From Amazonocrinis nigriterrae CENA67 (GTDB taxonomy: Bacteria; Cyanobacteriota; Cyanobacteriia; Cyanobacteriales; Nostocaceae), in the NCBI RefSeq assembly GCF_016056305.1, contig NZ_JAECZC010000055.1, positions 1 to 34,463 of the forward strand: DNA of 34,463 nt, written 5' to 3'. The notes under the pieces were generated by a model. That model was not told the origin of the DNA, made no database searches, and was given only the letters and a program-made list of their open reading frames with translations. A program made the position numbers and the translations under genes. Below are positions 8,410 through 16,660 of this stretch, one piece after another; within the stretch, counting starts at the first letter, position 1; every line of letters begins with the position of its first letter.

Positions 8410-9090
8410 CTACCTGAATCTTTGCAATTTAAGCATCGTAATACATATCATCAGCCACAAAAAACCGACTCCATAACCTGCTATTATGTCTGTAGGCCAA
8501 TGGACTCCTAAATATAAGCGGCTCAAACCGATAGCAGCAATTAAAATAACTGCCAAACTGTAAATAACTTTGGCAAACTGAGGATAGTGAATTGCCAACT
8601 CGTGAGCAATAAAACCATAAAGTACCATAGAACCTAGTGCATGACCACTAGGAAAACTAAAAGATTTTTCTGAAATCAATTGATGCCACAGTTCAGGGCG
8701 AGGTTTAGAAAAAAACAACTTTAGCCCTGTATTTAAAATTAATGCTCCCAAGCAAGCAAGTACAAAAATTTTTGCGTCTTCTCGATAGCGTCGCCAGCAA
8801 AGCAATAAAAAAGTAGCTCCTGCAACTATAATCACTGTACTAGGATTACCAAGATTTGTAATAAATAACATGAAATTATCTAAGTTGGGATTAGCAAACT
8901 GATGCAGCCATAACAAAAAACTAGTATCAAATGCAAAAGCCTCTCGCTCTAAGACCTCTTCGGCTAGTTTTGCTAAAACAAAAAGAATGAGCAGGCAACT
9001 AACAAGTCCAACAATACCAATAGTGGCAACTAATGTAACTAAACGAGGATGTATATAACGCAACCAGAAATGAGAAAGTTGTCGGAGCAT
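8410..9090 (-). CDS. PAP2-family membrane phosphatase
   Basis: A 226-residue integral membrane acid phosphatase of the PAP2 superfamily, which usually removes phosphate from lipid phosphates such as undecaprenyl pyrophosphate or phosphatidic acid on the outer face of the membrane. All three catalytic motifs are present: K-x6-RP (K124 to RP131-132), PSGH (147-150, general acid H150) and SR-x5-H-x3-D (S190, R191, H197, D201), where H197 is the nucleophile. Five or six hydrophobic helices surround them. The gene stands alone and upstream of it a small GACCTA/TAGGTC inverted repeat lies near 9107-9131. The exact substrate cannot be told. Confidence 0.93.
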   Translation of the reverse strand: MLRQLSHFWLRYIHPRLVTLVATIGIVGLVSCLLILFVLAKLAEEVLEREAFAFDTSFLLWLHQFANPNLDNFMLFITNLGNPSTVIIVAGATFLLLCWRRYREDAKIFVLACLGALILNTGLKLFFSKPRPELWHQLISEKSFSFPSGHALGSMVLYGFIAHELAIHYPQFAKVIYSLAVILIAAIGLSRLYLGVHWPTDIIAGYGVGFLWLMICITMLKLQRFR

Positions 9091-9200
9091 ATTTAAATGT
9101 TATTCATCGTCAAAAGACCTAGCTACTGCTAGGATAGGTCAGCGGAAGTAGGGATATTAGCTAAAATGGATAAAAATTTTCCAAAATAAGCATTCGTTTT

Positions 9201-9944
9201 CTACTCAATTGGGTAATGCACTTTTTTCTCTTTTCGCACAGAAAAGAATAGGACAACTGCTAGCAAGATAAAGGCGATCGCTGATGCATATTCCCTTGGC
9301 AGTGATAGACCGCCATCTTTGACTGGCTTAGTCAAAAAATCTCCGAAAGTGGCTCCGAAGGGGCGTGTGAAGATGAAAGCGAGCCAGAATAGGAGAATAT
9401 CGCTTAACTTTGTCATGTAATGAAGGGCGACGACAATACCGATGACGCTGGCTGTCACTAATGCCCCCTGAATATAGCTTAGTCCTAAATTACTAGTCAG
9501 AAAGTCACCAAAAGCTGTTCCCAAACTGTTAGAGAACACTACAGCCAGCCAATAGGTGGTCTCTGCATCTTTCCTGATGATGGGATAAACGCTCAAATCT
9601 CGATCCCGGTAGTACCAGATAGCAAGAACGGTTAAGAGACTGGCTACCAGAATCAGCGATCCCACTGCGTAACCCAGACCGAAAGATCGATCCATCAAGT
9701 CTGAAATTTCAGTTCCGGCTGTAGTTGTCGCAATGATGGCTACCCAGTAAAGGGCTGGACGATATCTGTCGGATTGAATTTGAAAAAATAGGAGAATTGA
9801 CAGGATGGCAAATGTTACCGCAAAGGCTATGTAATACCCCAATCCAAGAGTCATTGAGATGAAGTCACCTGCCGTCTCGCCGAGGGTAGTGGCGATAATC
9901 TTCATAATCCAGAAGAAAATTGTGACTTTTGCAACTTTATTCAT
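9201..9944 (-). CDS. DUF347/COG4705 four-repeat membrane protein (copy 1)
   Basis: A 247-residue integral membrane protein made of four homologous units, each with two hydrophobic helices. Each unit starts with an aromatic-Trp pair and carries a G-x-x-x-x-D box: FW 11-12 with GETAGD 22-27, YW 66-67 with GTEISD 77-82, YW 131-132 with GTAFGD 142-147, FW 187-188 with GATFGD 197-202. This is the layout of the DUF347 repeat family (COG4705), whose function is not established. The regularly placed acidic residues inside helices suggest a transported or sensed cation, which is inference. A paralogue lies 200 bp upstream and a PepSY protein and two-component system nearby. The ATG start fits the first repeat. 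Confidence 0.88.
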   Translation of the reverse strand: MNKVAKVTIFFWIMKIIATTLGETAGDFISMTLGLGYYIAFAVTFAILSILLFFQIQSDRYRPALYWVAIIATTTAGTEISDLMDRSFGLGYAVGSLILVASLLTVLAIWYYRDRDLSVYPIIRKDAETTYWLAVVFSNSLGTAFGDFLTSNLGLSYIQGALVTASVIGIVVALHYMTKLSDILLFWLAFIFTRPFGATFGDFLTKPVKDGGLSLPREYASAIAFILLAVVLFFSVRKEKKVHYPIE

Positions 9945-9977
9945 TTTTTTCTCAAAAAATAGTAAGTCATCATAAAT

Positions 9978-10017
9978 CCATTCAGATGAGCGCAGTATGC
10001 TAGAAATAACTGAATGG
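9978..10017. promoter_or_regulatory. Inverted repeat upstream of DUF347 copy 1
   Basis: Perfect 8-bp arms CCATTCAG and CTGAATGG, 24 bases apart, start about 34 bp before the gene. Possible operator; no evidence for the regulator. Confidence 0.35.
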
Positions 10018-10146
10018 CAATCAGAAAAGCTCTAAGCTATGTAAAATAAGCACTAGAGTCAAGGTATGGATCATGCGATCGCAAATTCCCAACCAAATCG
10101 CCTCTTGACAAATAGAAATATCCCCAAGTTCGACAAGGCGAAATTA

Positions 10147-10914
10147 TCAATCTTCTCGGTCAATTGGCACTAAGCCTGATTTCTTGGGCTTAAGGGTTAA
10201 GTAAATCACCAGGCTGATGATTATACAAAGAAAAAGCATACTCGTTCCAACCGTACCATAGCCAAAACCACCATTTTTAGTAGGTTGGGATAATAAATCA
10301 CCTATCGATGCTCCAAATGGACGAGTCAAGATATAAGCTAACCAGAATGCCAAAACTGCATTCATTCTCAAGTAATAATAACCACTAGTTATGATTACAA
10401 TTGCCGCCCCAAATACTAATGCTGATTGTGCATAACCCAACCCCGATGCCTCGGCTAAGAGGTCTCCTGTTGAAGTACCCAAGGCAAATGTCAGTAAAAT
10501 AGCTACCCAGTAGAAAATTTCTCTTTTAGCGGTGTTGATGGAGTGCATGGCTAATGTCTTTTCGCTGAAATACCAAAACACAAAAACTGCCAACAATACA
10601 CAACTAAAAATTATGGTAGTTGTCACCAAACTCACGCCAAAATCATCTACCAATCTATCAGTAATTAACGTACCGACGATACTTATCAAAACAACCACTA
10701 ACCAGTAACTCAGTGGAACATACCGCTTCAGCCTAAACTGATTTAAAAGTGCAATCAGTAATAAGCCGCTCATAACATATGATGTAACGCTTAAACCAAA
10801 GTGGAGCGTTATTGATAAAAAATCAGCCGCAGTTTCGCCTACTGTGGTTGCTAAAATCTTAATAATCCAGAAGTAAATTGTCACCTCTGGAACTCTGTTT
10901 AAAATCTTCTCCAT
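10147..10914 (-). CDS. DUF347/COG4705 four-repeat membrane protein (copy 2)
   Basis: A 255-residue paralogue of the gene just downstream, with the same four-unit layout: W16/GETAAD 26-31, W71/GTLITD 81-86, W136/GTSTGD 146-151, W191/GASIGD 201-206. The Trp spacing (55, 65, 55) matches copy 1 (55, 65, 56), so both share a common two-plus-two architecture. The third unit's TGD and the fourth unit's LTRPFGASIGD are the best conserved parts between copies. Function unknown. The pair are tandem on the same strand and look like an old duplication; a remnant of a third copy lies directly upstream. The ATG starts just before EKILNRVPEVTIYFW. Confidence 0.88.
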   Translation of the reverse strand: MEKILNRVPEVTIYFWIIKILATTVGETAADFLSITLHFGLSVTSYVMSGLLLIALLNQFRLKRYVPLSYWLVVVLISIVGTLITDRLVDDFGVSLVTTTIIFSCVLLAVFVFWYFSEKTLAMHSINTAKREIFYWVAILLTFALGTSTGDLLAEASGLGYAQSALVFGAAIVIITSGYYYLRMNAVLAFWLAYILTRPFGASIGDLLSQPTKNGGFGYGTVGTSMLFLCIIISLVIYLTLKPKKSGLVPIDRED

Positions 10915-10954
10915 AATATTTTTTATTCTTTATTTTCGGTAGAAATGGAATTAA

Positions 10955-11056
10955 AGAATACACGATAAAGCTATTTTCATAGCCTAGATTTAGCGTAATT
11001 AATAAAAAATCTCCTGCTATTTCTCCCAAATTGGTGACACAACTACTTATTCTGTC
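10955..11056 (-). pseudogene. Remnant of a third DUF347 gene (first repeat only)
   Basis: Reading the minus strand through this gap gives NLGEIAGDFLLITLNLGY, which lines up with TLGETAGDFISMTLGLGY of copy 1 and VGETAADFLSITLHFG of copy 2. Only the first DUF347 unit survives. No in-frame ATG precedes it, a stop codon lies shortly upstream, and the frame ends in AT-rich DNA without the other three units. I read it as a decayed, truncated paralogue. Confidence 0.8.
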
Positions 11057-11106
11057 AATTTTTTCATAATTTTAATTACGTGCAGAATGATTAGACTTTA
11101 CACAGC

Positions 11107-11128
11107 AAAAGTCAAGAAAAAGTCAAGA
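11107..11128. promoter_or_regulatory. Perfect 11-bp tandem direct repeat, candidate OmpR-family operator
   Basis: AAAAGTCAAGA occurs twice head to tail with an exact 11-bp period. OmpR/PhoB-class regulators bind such direct repeats of about one helical turn. The site is about 180 bp upstream of the PepSY gene and near the RppA-like regulator gene, which suggests a link but does not prove it. Confidence 0.5.
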
Positions 11129-11308
11129 TTTGATTTTTAATGGAGTTTATTCCTGAAAAATCAACTTAAAATAGCTAAAATATCTAATTAAAAGTGAATT
11201 ATACTATCTTATATTTAATTGATAAAACTCAATTTTATCTTGACTATTTCTGGACTTTTATTACCTAACATGAAAAAACAAACCCAGAATTAAAGGAATT
11301 CAACAAGT

Positions 11309-11794
11309 ATGAAAACTTCAACAAAAATCATTTTGGCAGCAGCTTTTGTTGGTACTTTGAGCTTTGCTGGATTACCAAGAGTTGTAGGAGCAAAACAACC
11401 ACAATCTCCCGTAGAAATTGTACGTCAGCATCATATTGCTAACCAAGTTGCCCAAGCCAGTGATGGTGATGGTGAAACAAACGACGATGTACAAGAACAG
11501 CAAGAAGCAGCAAAACTGCAATCACTAGCTAAAATTACAGCACAACAAGCACAGCAAGCAGCTGAAGCATCTGTAGGAGGTAAGGCAAATAGCATCAAAC
11601 TCGAAAATGAAAACGGCAGCTTAGTTTACTCTGTAAAAATTGGTCAGCAAGATGTTAAAGTCGATGCTGGCAATGGCAAGGTTTTATATGCCGAAAATGA
11701 CAATCAACAAGATGAGAAGGATGAAGCTACTCGTCCCAAGAGTAGCATTCAAGTTCCAGATACTGGCGATCGCGAAACCAATGATGATAAGTAA
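11309..11794 (+). CDS. Secreted PepSY-domain protein
   Basis: 161 residues with a signal peptide (1-28, ending VVGA), an acidic linker (SDGDGETNDD), and one PepSY-type domain at about 73-130 (KITAQQAQQAAEASVGGKA, then VYSVKIGQQDVKVDAGNGKVLY). PepSY domains are periplasmic modules found in peptidase propeptides and in sensory or metal-stress proteins. The C-terminal tail is again acidic and polar (D/E/N/Q-rich). The ATG is preceded by AAAGGAATT, a fair ribosome binding site. The long AT-rich upstream region holds a perfect 11-bp tandem repeat. The gene faces the RppA/B-like two-component genes, a combination that suggests regulation by, or feedback onto, that system. Confidence 0.88.
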   Translation: MKTSTKIILAAAFVGTLSFAGLPRVVGAKQPQSPVEIVRQHHIANQVAQASDGDGETNDDVQEQQEAAKLQSLAKITAQQAQQAAEASVGGKANSIKLENENGSLVYSVKIGQQDVKVDAGNGKVLYAENDNQQDEKDEATRPKSSIQVPDTGDRETNDDK

Positions 11795-11877
11795 GCCAGG
11801 AACTTGAAATTACTTACTTTAAAAGACACTAAGTAAAAAACTGTTGTAGCGCATACTAACTAAACATCTAATACATG

Positions 11878-11908
11878 GGGATTGATGAAGTTAACCTTGA
11901 TCAATCCC
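11878..11908. terminator. Hairpin between convergent PepSY and kinase genes
   Basis: GGGATTGAT and ATCAATCCC form a perfect 9-bp stem with a 13-base loop, overlapping the kinase stop codon. A possible bidirectional terminator; T-runs are weak. Confidence 0.4.
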
Positions 11909-13146
11909 TAATTTATAGAAGCTGGTAAACGTACATTGAAACAACTACCAAATCCTAATTGACTGGTGACAGTAATTAATCCACCGTGATTTTGAGCGAT
12001 CGCTTGAGCGATCGCCAATCCCAAACCAGAACCACCAGAATTATAAGAACGTGATTTATCTGCTCGCCAAAAACGCTCAAAAACCTTGTCGATATGCTCT
12101 GGTGCAATTCCCACGCCTGTATCTTGCACTTTGACATAAACCTGAGAACCGACACGAGTAGCTTTGATTTCAACCACCCCTCCTAATGGTGTGTAATGGA
12201 GTGCATTTTCAATCAAATTTGAAAATAGCCGCGTCAGTTGAACTGAGTCACCCATCAAGTAAAGATTCTGTGTTAGCTGAGAGATCAAATTAATTTGCTT
12301 AGCTTCAGCTTGAGGTTGATAAAGTAGCAATAAGTTTTCCAAAGTTAACGTTAAATTGAGATTATCCCAATCCCCATTCGGAACTTGATCGGTACGCGCC
12401 AAGAACAGTAAGTCTTCTGTGAGGCGAGTCATCTGGTTAGTAGCACTAGCGATCGCCTGAAACTTTTCTGCATCTTTTGGCCCGATTTCCATAGGATATT
12501 CTAACGGTAACTCAGCATTAATTTTGATTGCCATTAAAGGACTACGTAGTTCATGGGAAGCATCAGCAGTAAACTGTTTGAGTCTTTGAAAACTCTCTTC
12601 AATCGGTTGCATTGCTTGACGAGTTACTAAAATTCCCCCAATCCCACTCAGAACCAGAGTTATAATAATTCCACCGCCTAATCCCCAGTCTAATTTTTCG
12701 AGAGTTTCATCAAATTCGTCTAAAGATTGACTCACCCTCACATACCCAACCAACTGATTATTATCGCTATCAATAATTGGTACAGTTGCTGCTTGGATAC
12801 GAATTTTGCCACTTTGAACTTGTACTATTTTGCTTGGTAATAAGGGTGAATTTAAAACAGTTTTTCCTTGTTGGGCGACCAAATATCCCTGAGCATCAAA
12901 CCACTGTAATGCTTGATGATGGGCAATTAGGTCTTGTGGACGAAAGTCACTTTCCACTTTCAGTCGACCTGCCTCAAATTCTACATTTGCAGCTGCACCT
13001 TGTCCGATAGCTGTGAGTTTATCTTTAATTTGTTGAATCAGACTATGAGCAAAAACTATTCGGACTGCAAGCGCAAATATTCCTAGTAATGATGCAAAAA
13101 CCACCAAGTAAGACAACAATAAACGATATCGAATTTTTTGAAACAC
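11908..13146 (-). CDS. rppB: Two-component sensor histidine kinase, RppB-like
   Basis: A 412-residue membrane sensor kinase. Transmembrane helices at about 9-33 and 157-176 enclose a periplasmic sensor region of roughly 120 residues. The HisKA dimerisation helix carries the phospho-accepting histidine H198 in ADASHELRSPL. The ATPase domain has the N box (NLIENALHYTP), G1 (VQDTGVGI), F box (FERFWRADKSRS) and G2 (GGSGLGLAIA). It resembles RppB, the partner of RppA in cyanobacteria (the Synechocystis pair is tied to redox/nickel responses); the symbol rests on recall. It follows the regulator gene by 95 bp on the same strand, so the two form an operon. The start is GTG. The signal sensed is not known. 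Confidence 0.87.
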   Translation of the reverse strand: MFQKIRYRLLLSYLVVFASLLGIFALAVRIVFAHSLIQQIKDKLTAIGQGAAANVEFEAGRLKVESDFRPQDLIAHHQALQWFDAQGYLVAQQGKTVLNSPLLPSKIVQVQSGKIRIQAATVPIIDSDNNQLVGYVRVSQSLDEFDETLEKLDWGLGGGIIITLVLSGIGGILVTRQAMQPIEESFQRLKQFTADASHELRSPLMAIKINAELPLEYPMEIGPKDAEKFQAIASATNQMTRLTEDLLFLARTDQVPNGDWDNLNLTLTLENLLLLYQPQAEAKQINLISQLTQNLYLMGDSVQLTRLFSNLIENALHYTPLGGVVEIKATRVGSQVYVKVQDTGVGIAPEHIDKVFERFWRADKSRSYNSGGSGLGLAIAQAIAQNHGGLITVTSQLGFGSCFNVRLPASIN

Positions 13147-13241
13147 ATTTTTAAGGTTATTAAACTACTGGTTAATAACTGGAATTTCGGCTGATAAAAA
13201 TATAATATTATGTAATATATATATTAAATAACTTAACTCTT

Positions 13242-13916
13242 TTACTGATGTCTTAGACGATAACCGATGCCATAAATATTTTCAATCAAGTCTTCTGAAC
13301 TTCCAGCCGCTTTGAGTTTATTTCGCAAATTTGTAATATGGGTTTTGATACTTCCTTCCCCCGAAGAATTATCAAATTCCCACAGTTTATCAAAGATTGC
13401 TGAACGAGTCACAACTTGATTTGGGTGTCTCAAAAAATATTCTAATATCATGTATTCTTTAGGCGTTAACGACAGAATATTCCCTGCATAAGTAACCTGT
13501 TGGCAGGCCGGATCTAATTGCAAATCACCGTGGATTAAAATTGATGGGCGTATCTGTGGACTTCTTCGCGCTAAAGCTCTGATACGTGCTGCTAACTCTT
13601 TGAGATCAAATGGCTTGACCAAGTAATCATCAGCACCAGCATCAAGTCCAATAATTTTATCGCCTGTTGTATCTCGTGCTGTCAGCATTAAAATCAGAGC
13701 ATTAGATGAAGCACCACGTAAACGCTGACATAGAGTAATGCCATCTAACTTAGGTAGCATTAAATCTAATAAAATTAACTCATATAATCCTGATTGCGAC
13801 CATTCCCACCCTTCAAGCCCATCAGTTGTGATATCTACAATATGGTGTTGTCTTCTTAGATACTCAGCTAATGGTTTGGCAATGCGATCGTCATCTTCGA
13901 CTATCAAAATTCTCAT
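13242..13916 (-). CDS. rppA: OmpR/PhoB-family response regulator, RppA-like
   Basis: 224 residues: a receiver domain (1-about 118) with the acidic pocket EDD (7-9), phosphorylation site D51 (LILLDLMLP), and the switch lysine in DDYLVKPFDL; then a winged-helix DNA-binding domain (about 125-224) with LTPKEYMILEYFLRHPNQVVTR and the end IYGIGYRLR. It belongs to the same group as cyanobacterial RppA. It is the first gene of a two-gene operon with the kinase. As an OmpR-type regulator it should bind direct repeats, and a perfect 11-bp tandem repeat sits 2.8 kb away before the PepSY gene. Confidence 0.9.
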   Translation of the reverse strand: MRILIVEDDDRIAKPLAEYLRRQHHIVDITTDGLEGWEWSQSGLYELILLDLMLPKLDGITLCQRLRGASSNALILMLTARDTTGDKIIGLDAGADDYLVKPFDLKELAARIRALARRSPQIRPSILIHGDLQLDPACQQVTYAGNILSLTPKEYMILEYFLRHPNQVVTRSAIFDKLWEFDNSSGEGSIKTHITNLRNKLKAAGSSEDLIENIYGIGYRLRHQ

Positions 13917-14072
13917 GATGCTCTATATCTATGTAGAGGATTCATTCAGTGTGAATTGATGACCATGCTTTTGTAAATATTTTGATTGTTCTACGGTTGT
14001 ATAAAATTACCCTGCCTTGCCTTTTACGATCAGGTGGGTTAAGCGGGTAACATTAATCGAATTGACGTATGC

Positions 14073-14696
14073 TTACTTCAGTTCCAACCAACCTCGATAG
14101 CCAGTAACAATGCGGCTACCATCCTTGAGGATATGGACTTCCATTTGGTCGCTAGCCCAAGTAATCTGATCTGCTAAAGCTGGGTTGAAGACATGAACCC
14201 GTTGATTGCGAGATGAAACCGGAGAGTTGGGAGAATTGATTGCTAAAGACTCCACAAAAGGCCCGTCAATTAGGATATCTAGTTGTTCTAATAATGCTTG
14301 GGAATCTGGAGGTGCAGATTCCGATTGTAGTTGCTTCAGGGTGAACCCAGTAAAAGACATCACATTTAAGCCAGCAGCTTTTAGCTTGCGGGCGAGAGAT
14401 GCTAATGCAGATGCTTGCCAAAAGGGTTCTCCACCAGAGAATGTCACGCCTGTGTTGCGAGGTTTACTCAGGATTTTCTCGGCGAGAGTATCAACAGAAA
14501 TCAGCTGATTAATCTCAAATGACCAGGACTCAGGATTAAAGCAGCCAGGACACTCACGTAGACAACCTTGCACCCAGACGACAGCACGACAACCAGGGCC
14601 ATTCACCTCTGATTCATCAACGTAACCCATGATGTTCAGGTAGCCAGAGGGAATTTCTGTGAGTTCTTGCGGTGGGTTGGTTGGCTTAGGTTCCAT
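14073..14696 (-). CDS. NrdG-like radical SAM activating protein
   Basis: 207 residues, similar to the anaerobic ribonucleotide reductase activating enzyme family (4Fe-4S single-cluster domain). The radical SAM motif C-x3-C-x2-C is at C45, C49 and C52 (GCLRECPGC). The glycine-rich SAM-binding segment is VTFSGGEPFWQ and the later LDILIDGPFVE is also typical. Such enzymes make a 5'-deoxyadenosyl radical and use it to install a glycyl radical on a partner. No partner (NrdD or other glycyl radical enzyme) is present in the window, and the real target in this organism is unknown; hence no gene symbol. The gene is on the same strand as the two-component operon, 156 bp upstream of its start, but probably separately transcribed. 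Confidence 0.87.
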   Translation of the reverse strand: MEPKPTNPPQELTEIPSGYLNIMGYVDESEVNGPGCRAVVWVQGCLRECPGCFNPESWSFEINQLISVDTLAEKILSKPRNTGVTFSGGEPFWQASALASLARKLKAAGLNVMSFTGFTLKQLQSESAPPDSQALLEQLDILIDGPFVESLAINSPNSPVSSRNQRVHVFNPALADQITWASDQMEVHILKDGSRIVTGYRGWLELK

Positions 14697-14726
14697 CTGT
14701 CTGTTTCCTCTTAACCGTTACTTATT

Positions 14727-14771
14727 AAATCAATTGTGGTTAGAAGCTGGTTAACTTGCTGCAATTGATTT
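14727..14771. promoter_or_regulatory. Perfect 10-bp inverted repeat upstream of the NrdG-like gene
   Basis: AAATCAATTG and CAATTGATTT are perfect arms separated by 25 bases, about 30 bp before the start codon. This may be an operator or a large RNA hairpin. No terminator-like T-run on the minus strand. Confidence 0.35.
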
Positions 14772-14929
14772 GACCAAAAGTAATCAGGAGCCACCCCAAT
14801 TTTAGCAATTAGAGATTGGGAATTTAGGATTAAAGAAAAATCTTAAATTTAAAATCTGTCTTTTCAAGTTTGTGCTAGTCAAGTTAATTAGGAGTGTGAC
14901 ACTTACTACTAGGGTATGAGGCTTTATCC

Positions 14930-16243
14930 CTAATTTGATTGGGAACTTAAACCCAATTCTGCGTATATGGGAGATAGTATCTTTCTCAGAGTTGGCAGTT
15001 GTCTATTAAAAATATAGGCTCCTATCACACAACTAGCACCACCAAATAGTAGAGCATTAGTAACACCAATTTGATCTGCTAACCCTCCAAAAAATAAATT
15101 TCCAAAAGGAAGTATTCCTAAGAAACCTGTCATAAATATACTCGTAACTCTACCTCTTTTATTCTCGTCAAGCAGAATCGATTGCATAAAATTGTTAATG
15201 GAAGCAAGAGTTAGAGTATTATTCATGCCAATAAGAAACATAAATAATAAGCATATTTCTATTTTGTTAGTACGAGAAAAAATTATTAAAGATAAACCGA
15301 GAATGGCAGCAGAACGTGCCATAACTTTTTCTAAACCTATGACTTGTTTACGAGATACCAGATAAATTCCCGAAACTATAGAACCCAGTGCTGAAGCTGT
15401 CATGAGGAAACCCATCGTTTCAGCGTTTCCATGCAAAACTTCCTTCGCAAAGATAGGAATTAAGTTGACATGAGTCATTGCCATAAAGCAAATTAATATT
15501 TGTAACATTAATACATATTTAATAGGAATAAATTTATAGGCAAAAATAAAACCTTCTTTCAGGTTTTGCCAAATTTGTGTTTTGGAAGCTAATGAATTAT
15601 TAATCACTGGCTTGACTTGAATAGTTAAGATAGAAGATATAAAGGGTATATAGCTAACACTATCTACTAAAAAGCATGAAGCCGTCCCAGATCTAGCAAT
15701 TAATAAACCTCCAATCATAGGACTGACAAACTTAGCAGTATTAATCAAAAAAGAATGGGACGCGATCGCACTATAAGTATCTGATTTCTTCTCCACAAGT
15801 CTGGGAATAATTACTTGACGCGCTGGCAAATCAAAAGCTTTGACTATTCCCTGGAGTATACCAATAATGATTATAAGTGTGACGGTGATATTACCGCTAA
15901 GAGTTAAATAGGTTAGTGCAGAAGATAACAAGATAGACACTAACTGAGTGGTTAATAAAACGTACCGTATATTCCAGCGATCCAGCAATACTCCTACTAT
16001 TGGTGTAATAATCAAACCCATAGCTTGATTTGTAAATCCAGCTATGCCCACTAAGATAGCTGAATTAGTTAATTGATAAACCAACCATACTAAGGCAATT
16101 TGTGTCATCCAAGAGCCAAAAAAAGATAAGCTCTCTCCAATAACAAAACAAGAAAGATTCGGAGATTTCAGCGCAGGTGGAAGTTCAAAAAAAACTAACT
16201 TGAATCTGTCTTTTAGAAAATTTTCTCTATTAGTTGGTAACAT
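14930..16243 (-). CDS. MFS transporter (EntS/MFS_3-like exporter)
   Basis: 437 residues with about 12 hydrophobic helices. The N-terminal region (GESLSFFGSWMTQIALVW) and the loop after helix 2 (GVLLDRWNIRYVLL, a motif A variant) are typical of the MFS_3 group that includes the enterobactin exporter EntS and macrolide-efflux-like proteins. It should use the proton gradient to export a small molecule. No siderophore or other biosynthetic gene lies in the window, so the substrate is not predictable. The base composition is AT-richer than its neighbours, and the gene is flanked by inverted repeats, which may hint at transfer. The ATG start is clear. Confidence 0.85.
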   Translation of the reverse strand: MLPTNRENFLKDRFKLVFFELPPALKSPNLSCFVIGESLSFFGSWMTQIALVWLVYQLTNSAILVGIAGFTNQAMGLIITPIVGVLLDRWNIRYVLLTTQLVSILLSSALTYLTLSGNITVTLIIIIGILQGIVKAFDLPARQVIIPRLVEKKSDTYSAIASHSFLINTAKFVSPMIGGLLIARSGTASCFLVDSVSYIPFISSILTIQVKPVINNSLASKTQIWQNLKEGFIFAYKFIPIKYVLMLQILICFMAMTHVNLIPIFAKEVLHGNAETMGFLMTASALGSIVSGIYLVSRKQVIGLEKVMARSAAILGLSLIIFSRTNKIEICLLFMFLIGMNNTLTLASINNFMQSILLDENKRGRVTSIFMTGFLGILPFGNLFFGGLADQIGVTNALLFGGASCVIGAYIFNRQLPTLRKILSPIYAELGLSSQSN

Positions 16244-16434
16244 CTGACTGATGGTTGATGATTGATGACTGATCGCGGTTAACAGAAAGCTAGAACCATT
16301 ACGATGGAGTCTTTTTTATTTGGCAGTTCTTAAGTCCTAGCAATGTTTCTGATAAATCTTGAGTTGGTTTGGACATGACAAGCCCTGAATAATAGTTAAA
16401 TTAACTTAATGTTAGCCTTGCATAAAGTTTGTAT

Positions 16435-16482
16435 GCTTAGTATTAGTTCAAAAAAAAGCCACCTGTACAATTAATACTAAGC
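16435..16482. other. Perfect 11-bp inverted repeat upstream of the MFS gene
   Basis: GCTTAGTATTA and TAATACTAAGC are perfect arms enclosing 26 bases. The site lies about 190 bp upstream of the MFS start, in the 16244-16660 gap that otherwise shows only low-complexity repeats near mrcA. It may be an operator or the end pair of a small element. Confidence 0.45.
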
Positions 16483-16611
16483 GGATGAGTATCATAACAT
16501 ATACTACCAAGCAAGCACAATTACTGATTCCGAATTGTGTGTACACCGTAGCTGGGGATGGGGGAAGACCCCCGCAACGGATACCGTTGAGATGAGGAAG
16601 AATTTACTTCC

Positions 16612-16660
16612 CCAACTTCCCCTGCTCCCCTGCTCCCTTACTCCTCTACTCCCCTGTTGC
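16612..16660. repeat. CTCCCCTG-type low-complexity repeat
   Basis: Units of CTCCCCTG and variants directly behind the penicillin-binding protein stop codon. The same family occurs at about 23774-23822, 25330-25351, 25698-25736 and 26970-26990. Confidence 0.7.
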
